Assembly: GCF_000196615.1 (NCBI RefSeq)
Contig: NC_014306.1
Span: forward strand, 4,092,001-4,156,000
Direction of reading: 5' to 3'
From: Erwinia billingiae Eb661
GTDB lineage: Bacteria > Pseudomonadota > Gammaproteobacteria > Enterobacterales > Enterobacteriaceae
DNA: 64,000 bases
The notes under the pieces were generated by a model. That model did no database searches, was not told where the DNA came from, and saw only the letters and a program-made list of their open reading frames with translations. Position 1 is the stretch's first letter. Each line of letters starts with the position of its first letter. This document shows positions 35,450 through 44,566 of this stretch, in pieces. The position numbers and the translations under genes are program-made.

Positions 35450-36204
35450 GATGTGGAACCGGCGGCAACAGCCGTGATCGAATCCAGCGCTTTCGCCAAC
35501 ACTTCATCGTAAGGCGCGCGGGCATCCAGTTCGATAATGCGCGAACCGTTGTACTGAATTCTGACCATGGCAGAAATTTTATCTTCTAACTCTTCATAAC
35601 TGTGGTCCGGTTTACGCGCATAGGCGGTATCCACATCAATATCCAGACGCAAAATAAGCTGCGGACGAATCAGCGCCATCTGCTGATATAAGCGTCGCTC
35701 ACTTTCGGCCAGTCGGCTCATTAACCAGCCTTTGGCCCGTTCCACGCCAATGCCGGGACCATCATAATAAAAACCCGATATTTCAGCCTGAGGATAACGA
35801 TCGCTGATCACCAGTACGCCGCTCTGCGCCAGGCGGATCGCTTTCTGTAAATTAGACGAACGCCACAATGAAAAACCGTACATGATCAGAGCCGCCCACA
35901 GTGCCGGAGGCTTATTACTCATGCGCTGGGTTTTATCCGACTTTGCCGCCAGCCGACGTTCAAGCCAGACACCAATAACCGGTAATCGTTTAATTTTATC
36001 GCCATCCTCACCGGATATCAGGCCTAAATAACGGCGTTCAGTTACCCTTTGCTTTTGCAAATTCCTGACTAAATCAGCCGTCAGCGTGGATTTTCCGGTA
36101 CCGTCACTGCCGACAACCGCAATAAGCCCCGAAATACAGGAATAACACTCATCCACGTCATCTTCTGCACGCTCGGTGTTAATTTTCTTCAGCATGATGG
36201 TCAT
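35446..36204 (-). CDS. yghR: Thymidylate-kinase-like P-loop protein YghR
   Basis: 252 residues, the E. coli YghR length. Walker A VVGSDGTGKSTL near residue 32, the LID-proximal ISDRYPQAEISGFYYDGP near 132 with the family Asp-Arg pair, and DIDVDTAYARKPDHSYEEL near 208. The start may be 36204 or the in-frame ATG at 36195. It overlaps yghS by 26 bases and yghQ by 4. It resembles thymidylate kinase in fold, but the ARKPDHS motif is specific to this group, so the phosphoryl acceptor is probably different. Confidence 0.82.
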   Translation of the reverse strand: MTIMLKKINTERAEDDVDECYSCISGLIAVVGSDGTGKSTLTADLVRNLQKQRVTERRYLGLISGEDGDKIKRLPVIGVWLERRLAAKSDKTQRMSNKPPALWAALIMYGFSLWRSSNLQKAIRLAQSGVLVISDRYPQAEISGFYYDGPGIGVERAKGWLMSRLAESERRLYQQMALIRPQLILRLDIDVDTAYARKPDHSYEELEDKISAMVRIQYNGSRIIELDARAPYDEVLAKALDSITAVAAGSTS

Positions 36205-36937
36205 GAAATAACTCTGTCTCTGAATAGGTTAATGAGGCCTGAATCGCACGTAATGATTCATCCAGAATTTTATTCTCCGGCTCTCTGCCATCGAGATCGA
36301 GAATGGTTGCGCCATTGAAGTTCAGATGCGGAATAACGGCAATTTTCTCGTGCAGGGCGGCGAGCGAATGATCGGGTTTGCGGGCATGCGCGGTCTGCGC
36401 ATCAATATCCAGACGGATTAATAATAATGGCGGATATGAGGCCATCCATTGGTAGAGCTTTTGCTCTTTATTTCTGAGCCAGCCAATCCAGCGATTTCCG
36501 CCGTGGGTTTTGGCCAACTGCGGTCCATCAAAACGAAAACCTGGCACTTCGGCCTGCGGGTAGCGATCGGCGATCAGCAACTGACCCGGGCGATTTTTTC
36601 TTAGCATTTTCCGAAACTTATAAGCTCGCCAGAACGAGAGCAGAAAAATCACCAGCGCGGTAACATTGCCGGGAGGCGTGGCAGGACGCTGGTGAACGCG
36701 ATCGGATTTCTTCAGCAAATAGCGGCCAAACGGCGCACCAATTATTGGCAGATCGGCGATCCACTTTCCTATCAATCCTGATGACTGACCGAGATAGAGA
36801 AATTCCGTCGGCTGTTGCGAAGAGAAGTGCTTAACCAGACTGGCAGCTAACGTCGATTTTCCGGAACCATCACAACCTGTAATAGCGATTACGCGCACCG
36901 GGGAATAACGCGACTGGGAATTTATTTTCTGGCGCAC
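36179..36937 (-). CDS. yghS: Thymidylate-kinase-like P-loop protein YghS
   Basis: 252 residues, paralogue of the YghR-like protein. Walker A ITGCDGSGKSTLAASL near residue 19, IADRYPQAEVPGFRFDGP near 120 and RLDIDAQTAHARKPDHSLAAL near 191. First gene of the leftward unit that continues into yghR, yghQ, the CHAD-like gene, ytfJ-like and lptFG-like genes. The three paralogues (R, S, T) in one locus suggest a multi-subunit kinase or successive phosphorylation steps; this is inference. Confidence 0.82.
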   Translation of the reverse strand: MRQKINSQSRYSPVRVIAITGCDGSGKSTLAASLVKHFSSQQPTEFLYLGQSSGLIGKWIADLPIIGAPFGRYLLKKSDRVHQRPATPPGNVTALVIFLLSFWRAYKFRKMLRKNRPGQLLIADRYPQAEVPGFRFDGPQLAKTHGGNRWIGWLRNKEQKLYQWMASYPPLLLIRLDIDAQTAHARKPDHSLAALHEKIAVIPHLNFNGATILDLDGREPENKILDESLRAIQASLTYSETELFHDHHAEEN

Positions 36938-37288
36938 AACAAGCTATCCACAGGTAAAAAAGCCATTTTATTCTGTTCCTCTATGGGTTCAAGTCATTTA
37001 TCGCCGGGTAGCAGGTATTGTTAAATACCGGCCAAGCGGGCATCTCAACCGTCTTTTGATGCTATTTTTCTTATTATTTCGTGCTCTAAAATTCACAAAC
37101 TCATGCCCTGATACGTATATTTACCCGATCAAAAACAGAATAAATCACTCAGTAAAAACCCAACCGCCTGATTTAATTTCCCGTACCCAGACCCGTCAAC
37201 AATTAGCATTTTATAACCATGGCGCGCTAACGACTTCTTGCGGTCAAAATGGTACATTTCATTCAGTGTTGATAAAGAGCAAGGTATT
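36938..37288. other. Divergent promoter region yghS / yghT
   Basis: About 350 AT-rich bases between two divergent transcription units, with no gene visible. It must hold the promoters of both arms of the putative lipid locus; AT-richness is compatible with H-NS silencing. Confidence 0.5.
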
Positions 37289-38023
37289 ATGACCTCCAGA
37301 CTCCCGCCGCTTATTGCGGTAATTGGCAGTGATGGTTCCGGAAAGTCTACTGTCTGCGAACATCTGATTGTCCATGTCAAAAAATATGGTCCTGCGGTAA
37401 GGGTTCACCTCGGTAAACAGGCCGGTAATGTCGGACGCGCCGTTTCACAACTGCCATTAATGGGCAAATCCTTCGAACGCGCTATTGAGCGCAATACCAA
37501 AAAAGTCAAAACGAAAAAGACCAAACTGGGTCTGTTGCCGTCGGTGGTGATAATGACCTTTGTCGTTCGCCGTTTATTACGTTTTCGCCGCATGCTGGCT
37601 TATCGTCGACAAGGGCTGATGGTCTTAACCGACCGTTTTCCTCAGGCGCAAATTCCCGGTGCCTATGACGGAACGGTGTTCCCGCCAGACACCAAAGGCA
37701 ACGGCCTGGTAAAATGGATGGCCGGGCGCGAGCGTTCTGCCTTCAGGTGGATGGCCGCACATAAGCCGGACCTGGTGATCAAACTGAATGTTGATCTCGA
37801 TGTGGCCTGTGCACGTAAGCCCGATCACCGCCGCGAACAACTCAGCAAAAAAGTGGCTGCCACACCGCTACTGACTTTTGAAGGCGCACAGCTGGTTGAT
37901 ATTGATGCCAATAAACCTGTCGATCAGGTGATTGCCGCGGCGGAAAAAGCTATCGCTGAATTCATGGCCGCCCAGGGTTATGTGCCGGTTTATGAAGGTG
38001 AGTCGGTCGCCCACTCGCAATAA
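37289..38023 (+). CDS. yghT: Thymidylate-kinase-like P-loop protein YghT
   Basis: 244 residues from ATG 37289 ([20 protein letters not shown]), after AAGG; an earlier frame start has no signal. Walker [12 protein letters not shown] near residue 11, [16 protein letters not shown] near 114 and [19 protein letters not shown] near 173 show that it is the third member of the YghR/S/T set. Transcribed alone, divergent from yghS and convergent with the serine palmitoyltransferase-like gene, as yghT is divergent from yghS in E. coli. Confidence 0.82.
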   Translation: MTSRLPPLIAVIGSDGSGKSTVCEHLIVHVKKYGPAVRVHLGKQAGNVGRAVSQLPLMGKSFERAIERNTKKVKTKKTKLGLLPSVVIMTFVVRRLLRFRRMLAYRRQGLMVLTDRFPQAQIPGAYDGTVFPPDTKGNGLVKWMAGRERSAFRWMAAHKPDLVIKLNVDLDVACARKPDHRREQLSKKVAATPLLTFEGAQLVDIDANKPVDQVIAAAEKAIAEFMAAQGYVPVYEGESVAHSQ

Positions 38024-38039
38024 CCTCCGCTTTCATCCT

Positions 38040-38071
38040 GCATTCCCTGCTCATGCATGAGCAGGGAATGC
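38040..38071. terminator. Perfect palindrome between yghT and the spt-like gene
   Basis: Arms GCATTCCCTGCTCAT and ATGAGCAGGGAATGC around GC. It is in the 50-base gap between converging genes and probably ends both, though without a T tract. Confidence 0.7.
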
Positions 38072-38075
38072 GCGG

Positions 38076-39248
38076 TTACTTTTTCAGTTCCGCAAACGCC
38101 TGAATGATTTTATCGATCTCTTCATCACTGTGTGCCGCATTGACGCTACAGCGCAGCAGCGTGACGCCAGACGGCGCCGCCGGCGGCAGAACCAGGTTGA
38201 CGTAAACCCCTTTCGCTATCAGATCGCGCCAGAAATTCAGGCCATCTTCTTTCGAGCCGATCATCACCGGCACCACCGGACTGATCCGTGGCCCCAGCTC
38301 ATAACCAATCTGCGCCAGCCCGTTATAAAGACGGTTGGCATTGCTCCACAGCTTTTTGCGTAATTCAGGCTGCTGCGCGATTTTCTGCAGGGAGGCACGC
38401 ACCGAAGCAATGCTGGATGGCGAAGGTGACGCGGTGAAAATATAGGGGCGACTGCTGTAGCGCAGCACGTCCATGGCTTTACTGCCCACGGCAAAGCCAC
38501 CAATCGAGGCCAGGCTTTTGCTGAAGGTGCCGAGGATAATATCGACCTCTTCTTCCACACCCAGCTCTTCGGCCAGACCGCGACCGTTTTCGCCCATCAC
38601 GCCGAAGGAATGGGCTTCGTCGACCAGCAAATACCCGCCAAACCGGCGCTTGATATCGACAATTTCCACCAGTGGAGCCACGTCGCCGAGCATGCTGTAA
38701 ATGCCTTCGACGATGATGATCGCCTCTTTTGCCCGTTCGCCCAGACGGACCATCCGGCGTTCCAGATCGTTAGCATCGTTGTGACGGAAACGAATAATTT
38801 CAGCGCCGCCCAACGCACAGGCATCATAAATACTGGCGTGGCTGTCGGCATCAATCAGCACCACCGCGCCAGGGCCCGCAAGGGTGCTGATGACGGCGAG
38901 GTTAGCGGTATAGCCCGTGGAGAAAACGATGGCACAGGGGCGGTTGAAAAAGGTCGCCAGCTCCTGCTCCAGTGCCAGGTGTGAACCGTAGCTGCCGTTT
39001 GCCATACGCGAGCCGGTGGTGCCGGTTCCCTGCAGGGCTAAAGCGGCCTGACCATCAGCAATGGCCTGCGCATCAAAGGTCAGTCCAAGGTAATTGTTGG
39101 TTCCGGCCAGCACAATTTTCTGGTCGCCAATGCGCCCTTCCGTCGCGGAGTAAATCTCATCGATACAGGTTCCAAAAGGATTCAGTCCGGACGTCTGGAA
39201 TTGCTCACGCTCACCCGCGAGGCGTGAAAACTTATCATACAGACCCAT
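38076..39248 (-). CDS. Alpha-oxoamine synthase, serine palmitoyltransferase-like
   Basis: PLP enzyme of the KBL/AONS/SPT family, about 390 residues from ATG 39248 (MGLYDKFSRLAGER), which follows GGAGAG; a longer frame start at 39305 lies inside the acp gene. Motifs: NNYLGLTFD near residue 49, GTGTTGSRMANGSYGSHLALE, DADSHASIYDA (His stacking on PLP), VDEAHSFGVMG (Asp), and the Schiff-base Lys in GTFSKSLASIGGFAVGS. These enzymes condense an amino acid with an acyl thioester. A dedicated acp overlapping by 14 bases, plus the reductase and acyl-ligase genes next door, favour serine palmitoyltransferase (3-ketosphinganine synthesis) over KBL or BioF. Confidence 0.83.
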   Translation of the reverse strand: MGLYDKFSRLAGEREQFQTSGLNPFGTCIDEIYSATEGRIGDQKIVLAGTNNYLGLTFDAQAIADGQAALALQGTGTTGSRMANGSYGSHLALEQELATFFNRPCAIVFSTGYTANLAVISTLAGPGAVVLIDADSHASIYDACALGGAEIIRFRHNDANDLERRMVRLGERAKEAIIIVEGIYSMLGDVAPLVEIVDIKRRFGGYLLVDEAHSFGVMGENGRGLAEELGVEEEVDIILGTFSKSLASIGGFAVGSKAMDVLRYSSRPYIFTASPSPSSIASVRASLQKIAQQPELRKKLWSNANRLYNGLAQIGYELGPRISPVVPVMIGSKEDGLNFWRDLIAKGVYVNLVLPPAAPSGVTLLRCSVNAAHSDEEIDKIIQAFAELKK

Positions 39249-39495
39249 TGGCGCTCTCCAGGTGAGGTTGCAGCGCGACAAGCAATTGCTCAGGCGTTCT
39301 GACATCCAGCAGAATATTAATCGGAATAGAAATATCCAGTTTGTCTTCCAGCATCATCAGCAAATCCAGCACTCTGATGGATTCCAGGCCAAGATCGTTA
39401 ACGAGATCGCTGTCCGGCCTGACATCCACCCCGCCCTTTACGATGTCCTGTAAGCAGGTAAGAATATAATCCATCACTTCGTCGCGATTTAGCAT
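39235..39495 (-). CDS. Dedicated acyl carrier protein
   Basis: 86 residues, acidic four-helix type. The phosphopantetheine site is Ser39 in DLGLESIRVLDLLMMLED. It is not the housekeeping AcpP, whose site is DSLDTVE. The gene is 30 bases after the reductase gene and overlaps the start of the synthase, so it probably carries the fatty acyl chain from the adjacent acyl-AMP ligase to the synthase, as the Caulobacter sphingolipid ACP does. Confidence 0.88.
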   Translation of the reverse strand: MLNRDEVMDYILTCLQDIVKGGVDVRPDSDLVNDLGLESIRVLDLLMMLEDKLDISIPINILLDVRTPEQLLVALQPHLESANGSV

Positions 39496-39525
39496 AAGAA
39501 CGTTGAAAACCTCTACTCGTAAGAA

Positions 39526-40440
39526 TTAAAACAGTCTTTCACGCAGCGCGCGTTCCAGACTGACCTCTGGAAACCAGTGAATGGTTTCAGATAAAGATGT
39601 GTTGCTTGCCGACCAGTCCTGATGGGTTAATTCGCGGATTTTGCTGTGCGTCAGCATCGGCTCAGTTCTGGCCAGCCGGTTCCACAACATACTGACGTCG
39701 GCGAAGAATTTAAGCGCTGGCAACGGCACGCCCAGCAGCCGCACCGGACCTCCGCGCACCGCTGAACCGATCGCCTTCAATCGCAGCCAGTTGTATCCGC
39801 CCTGCACGCCATCACAGAGTTCGCAGGTTTGCGTCTCCGGCACGTCGGCAACCAGCCACTGGCTGACGGCTTCGGCAAGATCGCTGACGTGCAGAAACGA
39901 CAGCTTCGCTTCGGGTGAGCCCAGCCGGGGAAGCACGCCGCGTAACAGCCAGTCGAAAACCGGTTTCAGCTCTTTATCACCAGGCCCGTAAACAGCCGTC
40001 GGGCGAAATATGCCCAGAGACATGCCAACGGCCATTGAGGTCAGCTCGCGCTCGGCGACAAATTTCGATCGCGCATACCAGGACAGCTGAGGATGGCGGG
40101 CTGCCAGAGACGACATAAACAGGAATCGCTTACAGCTGCCGCTTAACCGGGCCGCCTGCATCAGGCCGACGCTGCCGTTAACGTTGCATTGAGTGAAGGT
40201 ATCTTGCGAACTGCCCCGCACCTGCCCCGCGCAGTGAACGACACTGGTCGCACCGCGCACCAGCTCCCAGAGTGAAGCCTGATCTTCCAGCGAGCCCTGG
40301 ATCCACACCAGATTGTCATCGGTGGAGGGTTGCGGCGTGCGGGTTAAGGCCCGCACCCTGAAGCCCCGCGACAGCAGATTCCCGACGATGTGTTTCCCAA
40401 TGAAACCCGTTGCGCCCGTCACTGCGACCGTGGTGCTCAT
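39526..40440 (-). CDS. NAD(P)-dependent epimerase/dehydratase family reductase (CerR-like)
   Basis: 304 residues of the extended SDR family. Cofactor motif VAVTGATGFIGKHIV (residues 5-19), CAGQVRG near 72, and active-site Tyr-x3-Lys in WYARSKFVAE near 122, with the following GIFRPTAVYGPGD block. In Caulobacter a protein of this family, CerR, reduces the keto group of the oxidised ceramide, and the gene neighbourhood is comparable. The start shares one base with the acyl-AMP ligase stop (TGATG). Without the neighbours it could only be called an epimerase-like protein. Confidence 0.78.
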   Translation of the reverse strand: MSTTVAVTGATGFIGKHIVGNLLSRGFRVRALTRTPQPSTDDNLVWIQGSLEDQASLWELVRGATSVVHCAGQVRGSSQDTFTQCNVNGSVGLMQAARLSGSCKRFLFMSSLAARHPQLSWYARSKFVAERELTSMAVGMSLGIFRPTAVYGPGDKELKPVFDWLLRGVLPRLGSPEAKLSFLHVSDLAEAVSQWLVADVPETQTCELCDGVQGGYNWLRLKAIGSAVRGGPVRLLGVPLPALKFFADVSMLWNRLARTEPMLTHSKIRELTHQDWSASNTSLSETIHWFPEVSLERALRERLF

Positions 40441-42188
40441 CAGGCCAGCCCAGCCAACTGCACAGCAGGATAAAGGGCGGCGGATAACCAGCGCTTTTTG
40501 GCTTCTGCTCGCGCCGGTTTACCCGAGGAAGTGCGTGGAATACTGTGAGGCGGCAAAAGTTCGATATCCACCGCCACGCCGAATTCGCTTTGAATGCTGG
40601 CCGACAGCGAGTGAACAATTTGCTCACGGCGCTCCTCAGAACCGATCCTGCACTGGATCTGCAAAATAATTCTGGCGCCCTCGCCGTGCTCTTCGGTGAC
40701 AAACGCAATTGCATCGCCGGCGTGAATTTCCGGCTCCGCTTCGGCAACGTATTCAATATCCTGCGGCCAGATATTACGGCCACGAATAATAATTAAGTCT
40801 TTCTTGCGGCCGGTGACGTAAAGGTTTCCGCCTGACAGATAACCCAAATCGCCGGTATCCATCCAGCCCGTCGCCTTGATCATTTGCTGCGAGACATCGT
40901 CACGGAAATAACCGTTCATCAGGCTGGGGCCGGCGATATAAATATGCCCGACCTGATGTTCCGGCAACACCGATCCATTCTCACTGCGAATATCAATGCG
41001 ATGACCAGGCAACGCCTTGCCGCAATTCACAAATGAGGAGGTGGCCAGCGTATTTTTGCCTGGCGCGACGGCGCGGCCTTCGTATTCCAGCACTTCGCGG
41101 TCGATCTCATGAATTTGCGCACCGGCGTTCTCTTCCGAGAAACTCACCGCCAAAGTGTTTTCAGCTAAGCCGTAGCAAGGCATAAAAGCGTCAGGGTCGA
41201 AATGAAGATCGCTGAAATGCTCCCCGAACTGCTTAAGCAGCTCGGCAGGAATAGGTTCCGCGCCGACGCCGGCCACGCGCCAGCTGGAAAGATCCAGCCC
41301 GGCCAGCTCTTTCATGTTGCTGCGACGCAGGCACAGATCGTAGCCAAAAGGTGGCGCGACGGTGACCGTGCCACGGTTTTTATCGATCAGCTTTAACCAC
41401 TGTAAAGGCCGCATGGCGAAATCTTGCGTCCGCAGATAATCCACTGAAAGCTGCGTCGCCACTGGCGTTAGCAGAAAACCGACCAGCCCCATATCGTGAT
41501 AAAACGGCAGCCAGGACACGCAGCGGTCGCCAGCGCGTAATTTAATGCCGTCATGGCTGATAACCTGCAGATTGGCCATCACGGAACGCTGGGTAATAAT
41601 CACGCCGCGCGGGAAACGCGTGCTGCCGGAGGTATATTGCAGGTAGGCAATATCGTCGGCGGACGGTTTTGTTAACGCAATATCCCGTTCCGGCAGGGCA
41701 TTGAATTCGGCATTGCTGAGAATATGCGGAGGCGGTGCATTCTCTGTGGCTGAGCTGATTAACGGCACCCACTCGTCACTGCTAATAATCGCCGCCGGCG
41801 CGCAGCTGGAAATCAATCCTTTCAGCTTGACGATATACGACGCCCGCTGGCCGATGCCCATCGGAATGGCCAACGGAACCGCGACTAAGCCGGCATACTG
41901 GCAGGCAAAGAACGCTTCGACAAAACCGACGCTGGTCTCTGCGATCAGCGCAACGCGGTCGCCTTTTTTCAGATCCAGCGACAGCAAACGACGAGCGCCG
42001 CTTATCGCCCGCTCTTTGAGCGTCCGGTATTCCAGCACGGAAACCAGTTGATTACGCCGGTCGTAGAAGTTCATTCCTGTGCTCCCCTGGGCGGCGTAAT
42101 CTAACGCCTCCACCAGAGAGCCAAAATCGGCATAGCGCATAGGAAGAGAGTGAGTTGAGCGTGTTTCAGACATAGACAAATCAGCCAT
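40440..42188 (-). CDS. Fatty acyl-AMP ligase / acyl-ACP synthetase
   Basis: 582 residues of the ANL superfamily, FAAL type. Adenylation motif YLQYTSGSTRFPRGV near residue 186, VSWLPFYHDMGLVGFLL near 224, PCYGLAENTLAVS near 338, TGWMDTGDLGYLSGG near 440, RKKDLIIIRGRNIWPQDIE near 461 and the catalytic Lys near the C-terminus in RTSSGKPARAE. FAALs load fatty acids on ACP rather than CoA. First gene of the unit ligase-reductase-acp-synthase; start at 42188 or ATG 42173, neither with a strong ribosome binding site. Confidence 0.87.
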   Translation of the reverse strand: MADLSMSETRSTHSLPMRYADFGSLVEALDYAAQGSTGMNFYDRRNQLVSVLEYRTLKERAISGARRLLSLDLKKGDRVALIAETSVGFVEAFFACQYAGLVAVPLAIPMGIGQRASYIVKLKGLISSCAPAAIISSDEWVPLISSATENAPPPHILSNAEFNALPERDIALTKPSADDIAYLQYTSGSTRFPRGVIITQRSVMANLQVISHDGIKLRAGDRCVSWLPFYHDMGLVGFLLTPVATQLSVDYLRTQDFAMRPLQWLKLIDKNRGTVTVAPPFGYDLCLRRSNMKELAGLDLSSWRVAGVGAEPIPAELLKQFGEHFSDLHFDPDAFMPCYGLAENTLAVSFSEENAGAQIHEIDREVLEYEGRAVAPGKNTLATSSFVNCGKALPGHRIDIRSENGSVLPEHQVGHIYIAGPSLMNGYFRDDVSQQMIKATGWMDTGDLGYLSGGNLYVTGRKKDLIIIRGRNIWPQDIEYVAEAEPEIHAGDAIAFVTEEHGEGARIILQIQCRIGSEERREQIVHSLSASIQSEFGVAVDIELLPPHSIPRTSSGKPARAEAKKRWLSAALYPAVQLAGLA

Positions 42189-42813
42189 AGATTCAAATCA
42201 CCAAATGCGACAGGCAGGGTTGGCGAGAGAGTTGAAGTTTTATTATGAAATTTTTTATAATCCGTTATTTAACTCTTTTTATTCCGCCATTAGCTTCGCA
42301 GGCAGTTTTGCATTCGCAAACCACCCATTACTAAAGAAAAAGAGTCTCACTGGCATTCATATTCAGGATGCCAGGGTATATTCCAGCACCTTCACATGTT
42401 CATTACTGAACCTAAACACTTCATAAACAGTAGCCGGAAGCCGGTTAAAAGTGAATAGCTGATTCACGATGATTATGACAAAAGCATTAAGTGATAAAAA
42501 ATAGCCGCACTCCAGCAAAAGAAACTCAGTAGACTAAAAACGCTCACGGGTCTTTACAAAACTAATAGCACGAAAGCGCAAAAGCATAAATTGCTTAACC
42601 AGTAACGGATGGACTCTGCCAATAATTTCATAAGCACGTAATGTTCAAAATAATACTGCCCAGCGTGAATCCGGATCCTTATTAACAAATAATGCTTTTG
42701 CCATCAAACGCATCAGTATTCAGTTCTGTTTATTCATCGCGTAAAGCACTCAATATTGCCTGCCAGATAGCCACGGGCTTCTTCGAACAGACGAAAATAA
42801 TTAAAGGTTTTTT
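42189..42813. other. Divergent intergenic region, acyl ligase / yghO
   Basis: About 620 AT-rich bases with no supported gene. Divergent orientation means that it carries promoters for the ligase unit and yghO. Length and composition suggest several regulatory sites, but I recognise none. Confidence 0.5.
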
Positions 42814-43938
42814 ATGATTCACATTGAAAAAGTCGCTGACAAGCGCGATCTGAAGGCATTTATCGCTTTTCCCTCCTCACTGTACCGCGACGATCCCAAC
42901 TGGATTGATCCGCTGTTTATTGAGCGTGAGGAGCATCTTTCAAAGAAAAACCCAAGCGTTGAACATATTGAGTGGCAGGCGTTTCTGGCGAAAAAAGACG
43001 GTAAGGTTGTCGGGAGAATTACTGCACAAATCGACAGTCTGCATCGTGAACGTTATGGCCAGGATACCGGGCATTTCGGCATGATTGATGCGATTGACGA
43101 TCCGGCGGTTTTCGAGGCGTTATTCGCGGCCGCCGAAGCCTGGCTGAAGTCAAAAGGGGCGGTAAAGATTACCGGCCCTTTCAGCATGAATATCAACCAG
43201 GAAAGCGGCTTATTAATCGAGGGATTTAATACGCCGCCTTCTGCTCTGATGACGCACGGCAAAACCTATTACGCTAATTACCTTGAACAGCAAGGCTATG
43301 CACAAGGCATTGATCTGTTGGCCTATTGGATGAAACGCACCGATCTGCATTTTGAACCTTCGCTGACTAAGCTGATGTCTCAGATGAGAAAAAAGGTGAG
43401 CATTCGTCGCCTTAATCGTAAGAAGTTTGCCGAAGAAATGCAGGTGCTGCGGGAAATCTTCAACTCCGGTTGGCAGAATAACTGGGGGTTTGTGCCCTTC
43501 ACGGAACACGAATTCGCCACCATGGGCGATCAGCTGAAATATCTGGTGCCTGACGACATGATTTATATCGCCGAAGTGGATTCGTTGCCCTGCGCATTTA
43601 TCGTTGGCCTGCCAAATATTAACGAGGCTATCGCTGGCTTAGAGGGCCGTCTATTCCCCTTCGGCTGGGCAAAACTGTTATGGCGACTGAAGGTCAGCGG
43701 CGTGCGCACAGCGCGGGTGCCATTGATGGGGGTTCGCCATGATTTCCAGTTCAGTCGGATGGGGCCAATTATGGCGCTGTTGCTGATTGAGGCGTTACGA
43801 GATCCCTTTGCAAAACGCAATATTGATGCGCTGGAGATGTCGTGGATCCTGGAATCCAACACCGGCATGCGAACGATTCTGGAGCGCATTGGTGCGGTGC
43901 CCTATAAGCGCTATCGCCTGTTTGAAAAGACGCTCTGA
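42814..43938 (+). CDS. yghO: YghO-like GNAT-fold acyltransferase, candidate ceramide synthase
   Basis: 374 residues, start ATG after AAAGG. N-terminal segment HIEKVADKRDLKAFIAFPSSLYRDDPNWIDP and the KDGKVVGRITAQIDSLH block near residue 58 resemble an N-acyltransferase fold; KITGPFSMNINQESGLLIEGF near 121 and the C-terminal ALEMSWILESNTGMRTILERIGAVPYKRYRLFEK are the conserved YghO blocks. In Caulobacter the bacterial ceramide synthase bCerS is a member of this unusual group, acylating the amine with a second fatty acid. It lies divergent from the ligase-reductase-acp-synthase genes, completing the set needed for ceramide. Confidence 0.8.
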   Translation: MIHIEKVADKRDLKAFIAFPSSLYRDDPNWIDPLFIEREEHLSKKNPSVEHIEWQAFLAKKDGKVVGRITAQIDSLHRERYGQDTGHFGMIDAIDDPAVFEALFAAAEAWLKSKGAVKITGPFSMNINQESGLLIEGFNTPPSALMTHGKTYYANYLEQQGYAQGIDLLAYWMKRTDLHFEPSLTKLMSQMRKKVSIRRLNRKKFAEEMQVLREIFNSGWQNNWGFVPFTEHEFATMGDQLKYLVPDDMIYIAEVDSLPCAFIVGLPNINEAIAGLEGRLFPFGWAKLLWRLKVSGVRTARVPLMGVRHDFQFSRMGPIMALLLIEALRDPFAKRNIDALEMSWILESNTGMRTILERIGAVPYKRYRLFEKTL

Positions 43939-44135
43939 GCCATCTGCAGACGCTATTTACCGTCGACTCTCGCGGCGGTGTTGCTTACCCGCAGCCGGCC
44001 ATGTGGCACTGTACTGTAAGTGAATATCGCCGGGAGATGATTAATTAAAATAATTAATCATTAAAAGCCCCAAATAACTCACCTGACGTTATTAATTCGG
44101 TAGGGTAATTCAAACTCATTTATAAGAGTAAACGC

Positions 44136-44495
44136 ATGTCCTTTGAAAAGAAAAAAGGCATCAATCGCTTCATCAGCAGCGTCAATAATTCCTGGGAAGG
44201 TTTGAAAGATGCCATCTTCACCGAGGATGCTTTTCGCCAACTCATCATCATTAACGCATTCTTACTGATCATTACATTTTTTCTGGACATCACAAAAACA
44301 GAAAGACTGCTGTTAATTGCCACCTGCTTTATTTTGCTGATCGTGGAATTGTTGAATACCGCCATTGAAACGGTGGTTGATCGTATCTCTTTAGAGATTC
44401 ATCCCCTCTCTAAACGCGCCAAAGATATTGGCGGTGCGGCACAGTTAGTCGCCGTGGTGATGACGATCATCATTTGGCTGAGCGTTATCTTTTAG
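44136..44495 (+). CDS. DgkA-family lipid kinase (diacylglycerol kinase-like)
   Basis: 119 residues, three membrane helices after an amphipathic N-terminal helix. Active-site blocks EDAFRQLIIIN near residue 28 and VELLNTAIETVVDRIS near 68, with Glu and Asn for Mg-ATP, and SKRAKDIGGAAQL near 92 are kept. It is about 200 bases after yghO on the same strand. The usual dgkA lies near lexA/plsB in Enterobacterales, so this is likely a second copy. E. coli DgkA phosphorylates ceramide in vitro, so a ceramide kinase role is plausible here; it is inference. Confidence 0.88.
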   Translation: MSFEKKKGINRFISSVNNSWEGLKDAIFTEDAFRQLIIINAFLLIITFFLDITKTERLLLIATCFILLIVELLNTAIETVVDRISLEIHPLSKRAKDIGGAAQLVAVVMTIIIWLSVIF

Positions 44496-44522
44496 CGATT
44501 AATACCCTAAAAGCGCAGAAAA

Positions 44523-44543
44523 AATCCGGCACATGGCCGGATT
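44523..44543. terminator. Terminator between dgkA-like and ail-like genes
   Basis: Arms AATCCGGC and GCCGGATT, loop ACATG, A-rich before and T-rich after, so usable from both converging genes. Confidence 0.8.
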
Positions 44544-44566
44544 CTTCTTAACAGTGCGCTCGCGAC

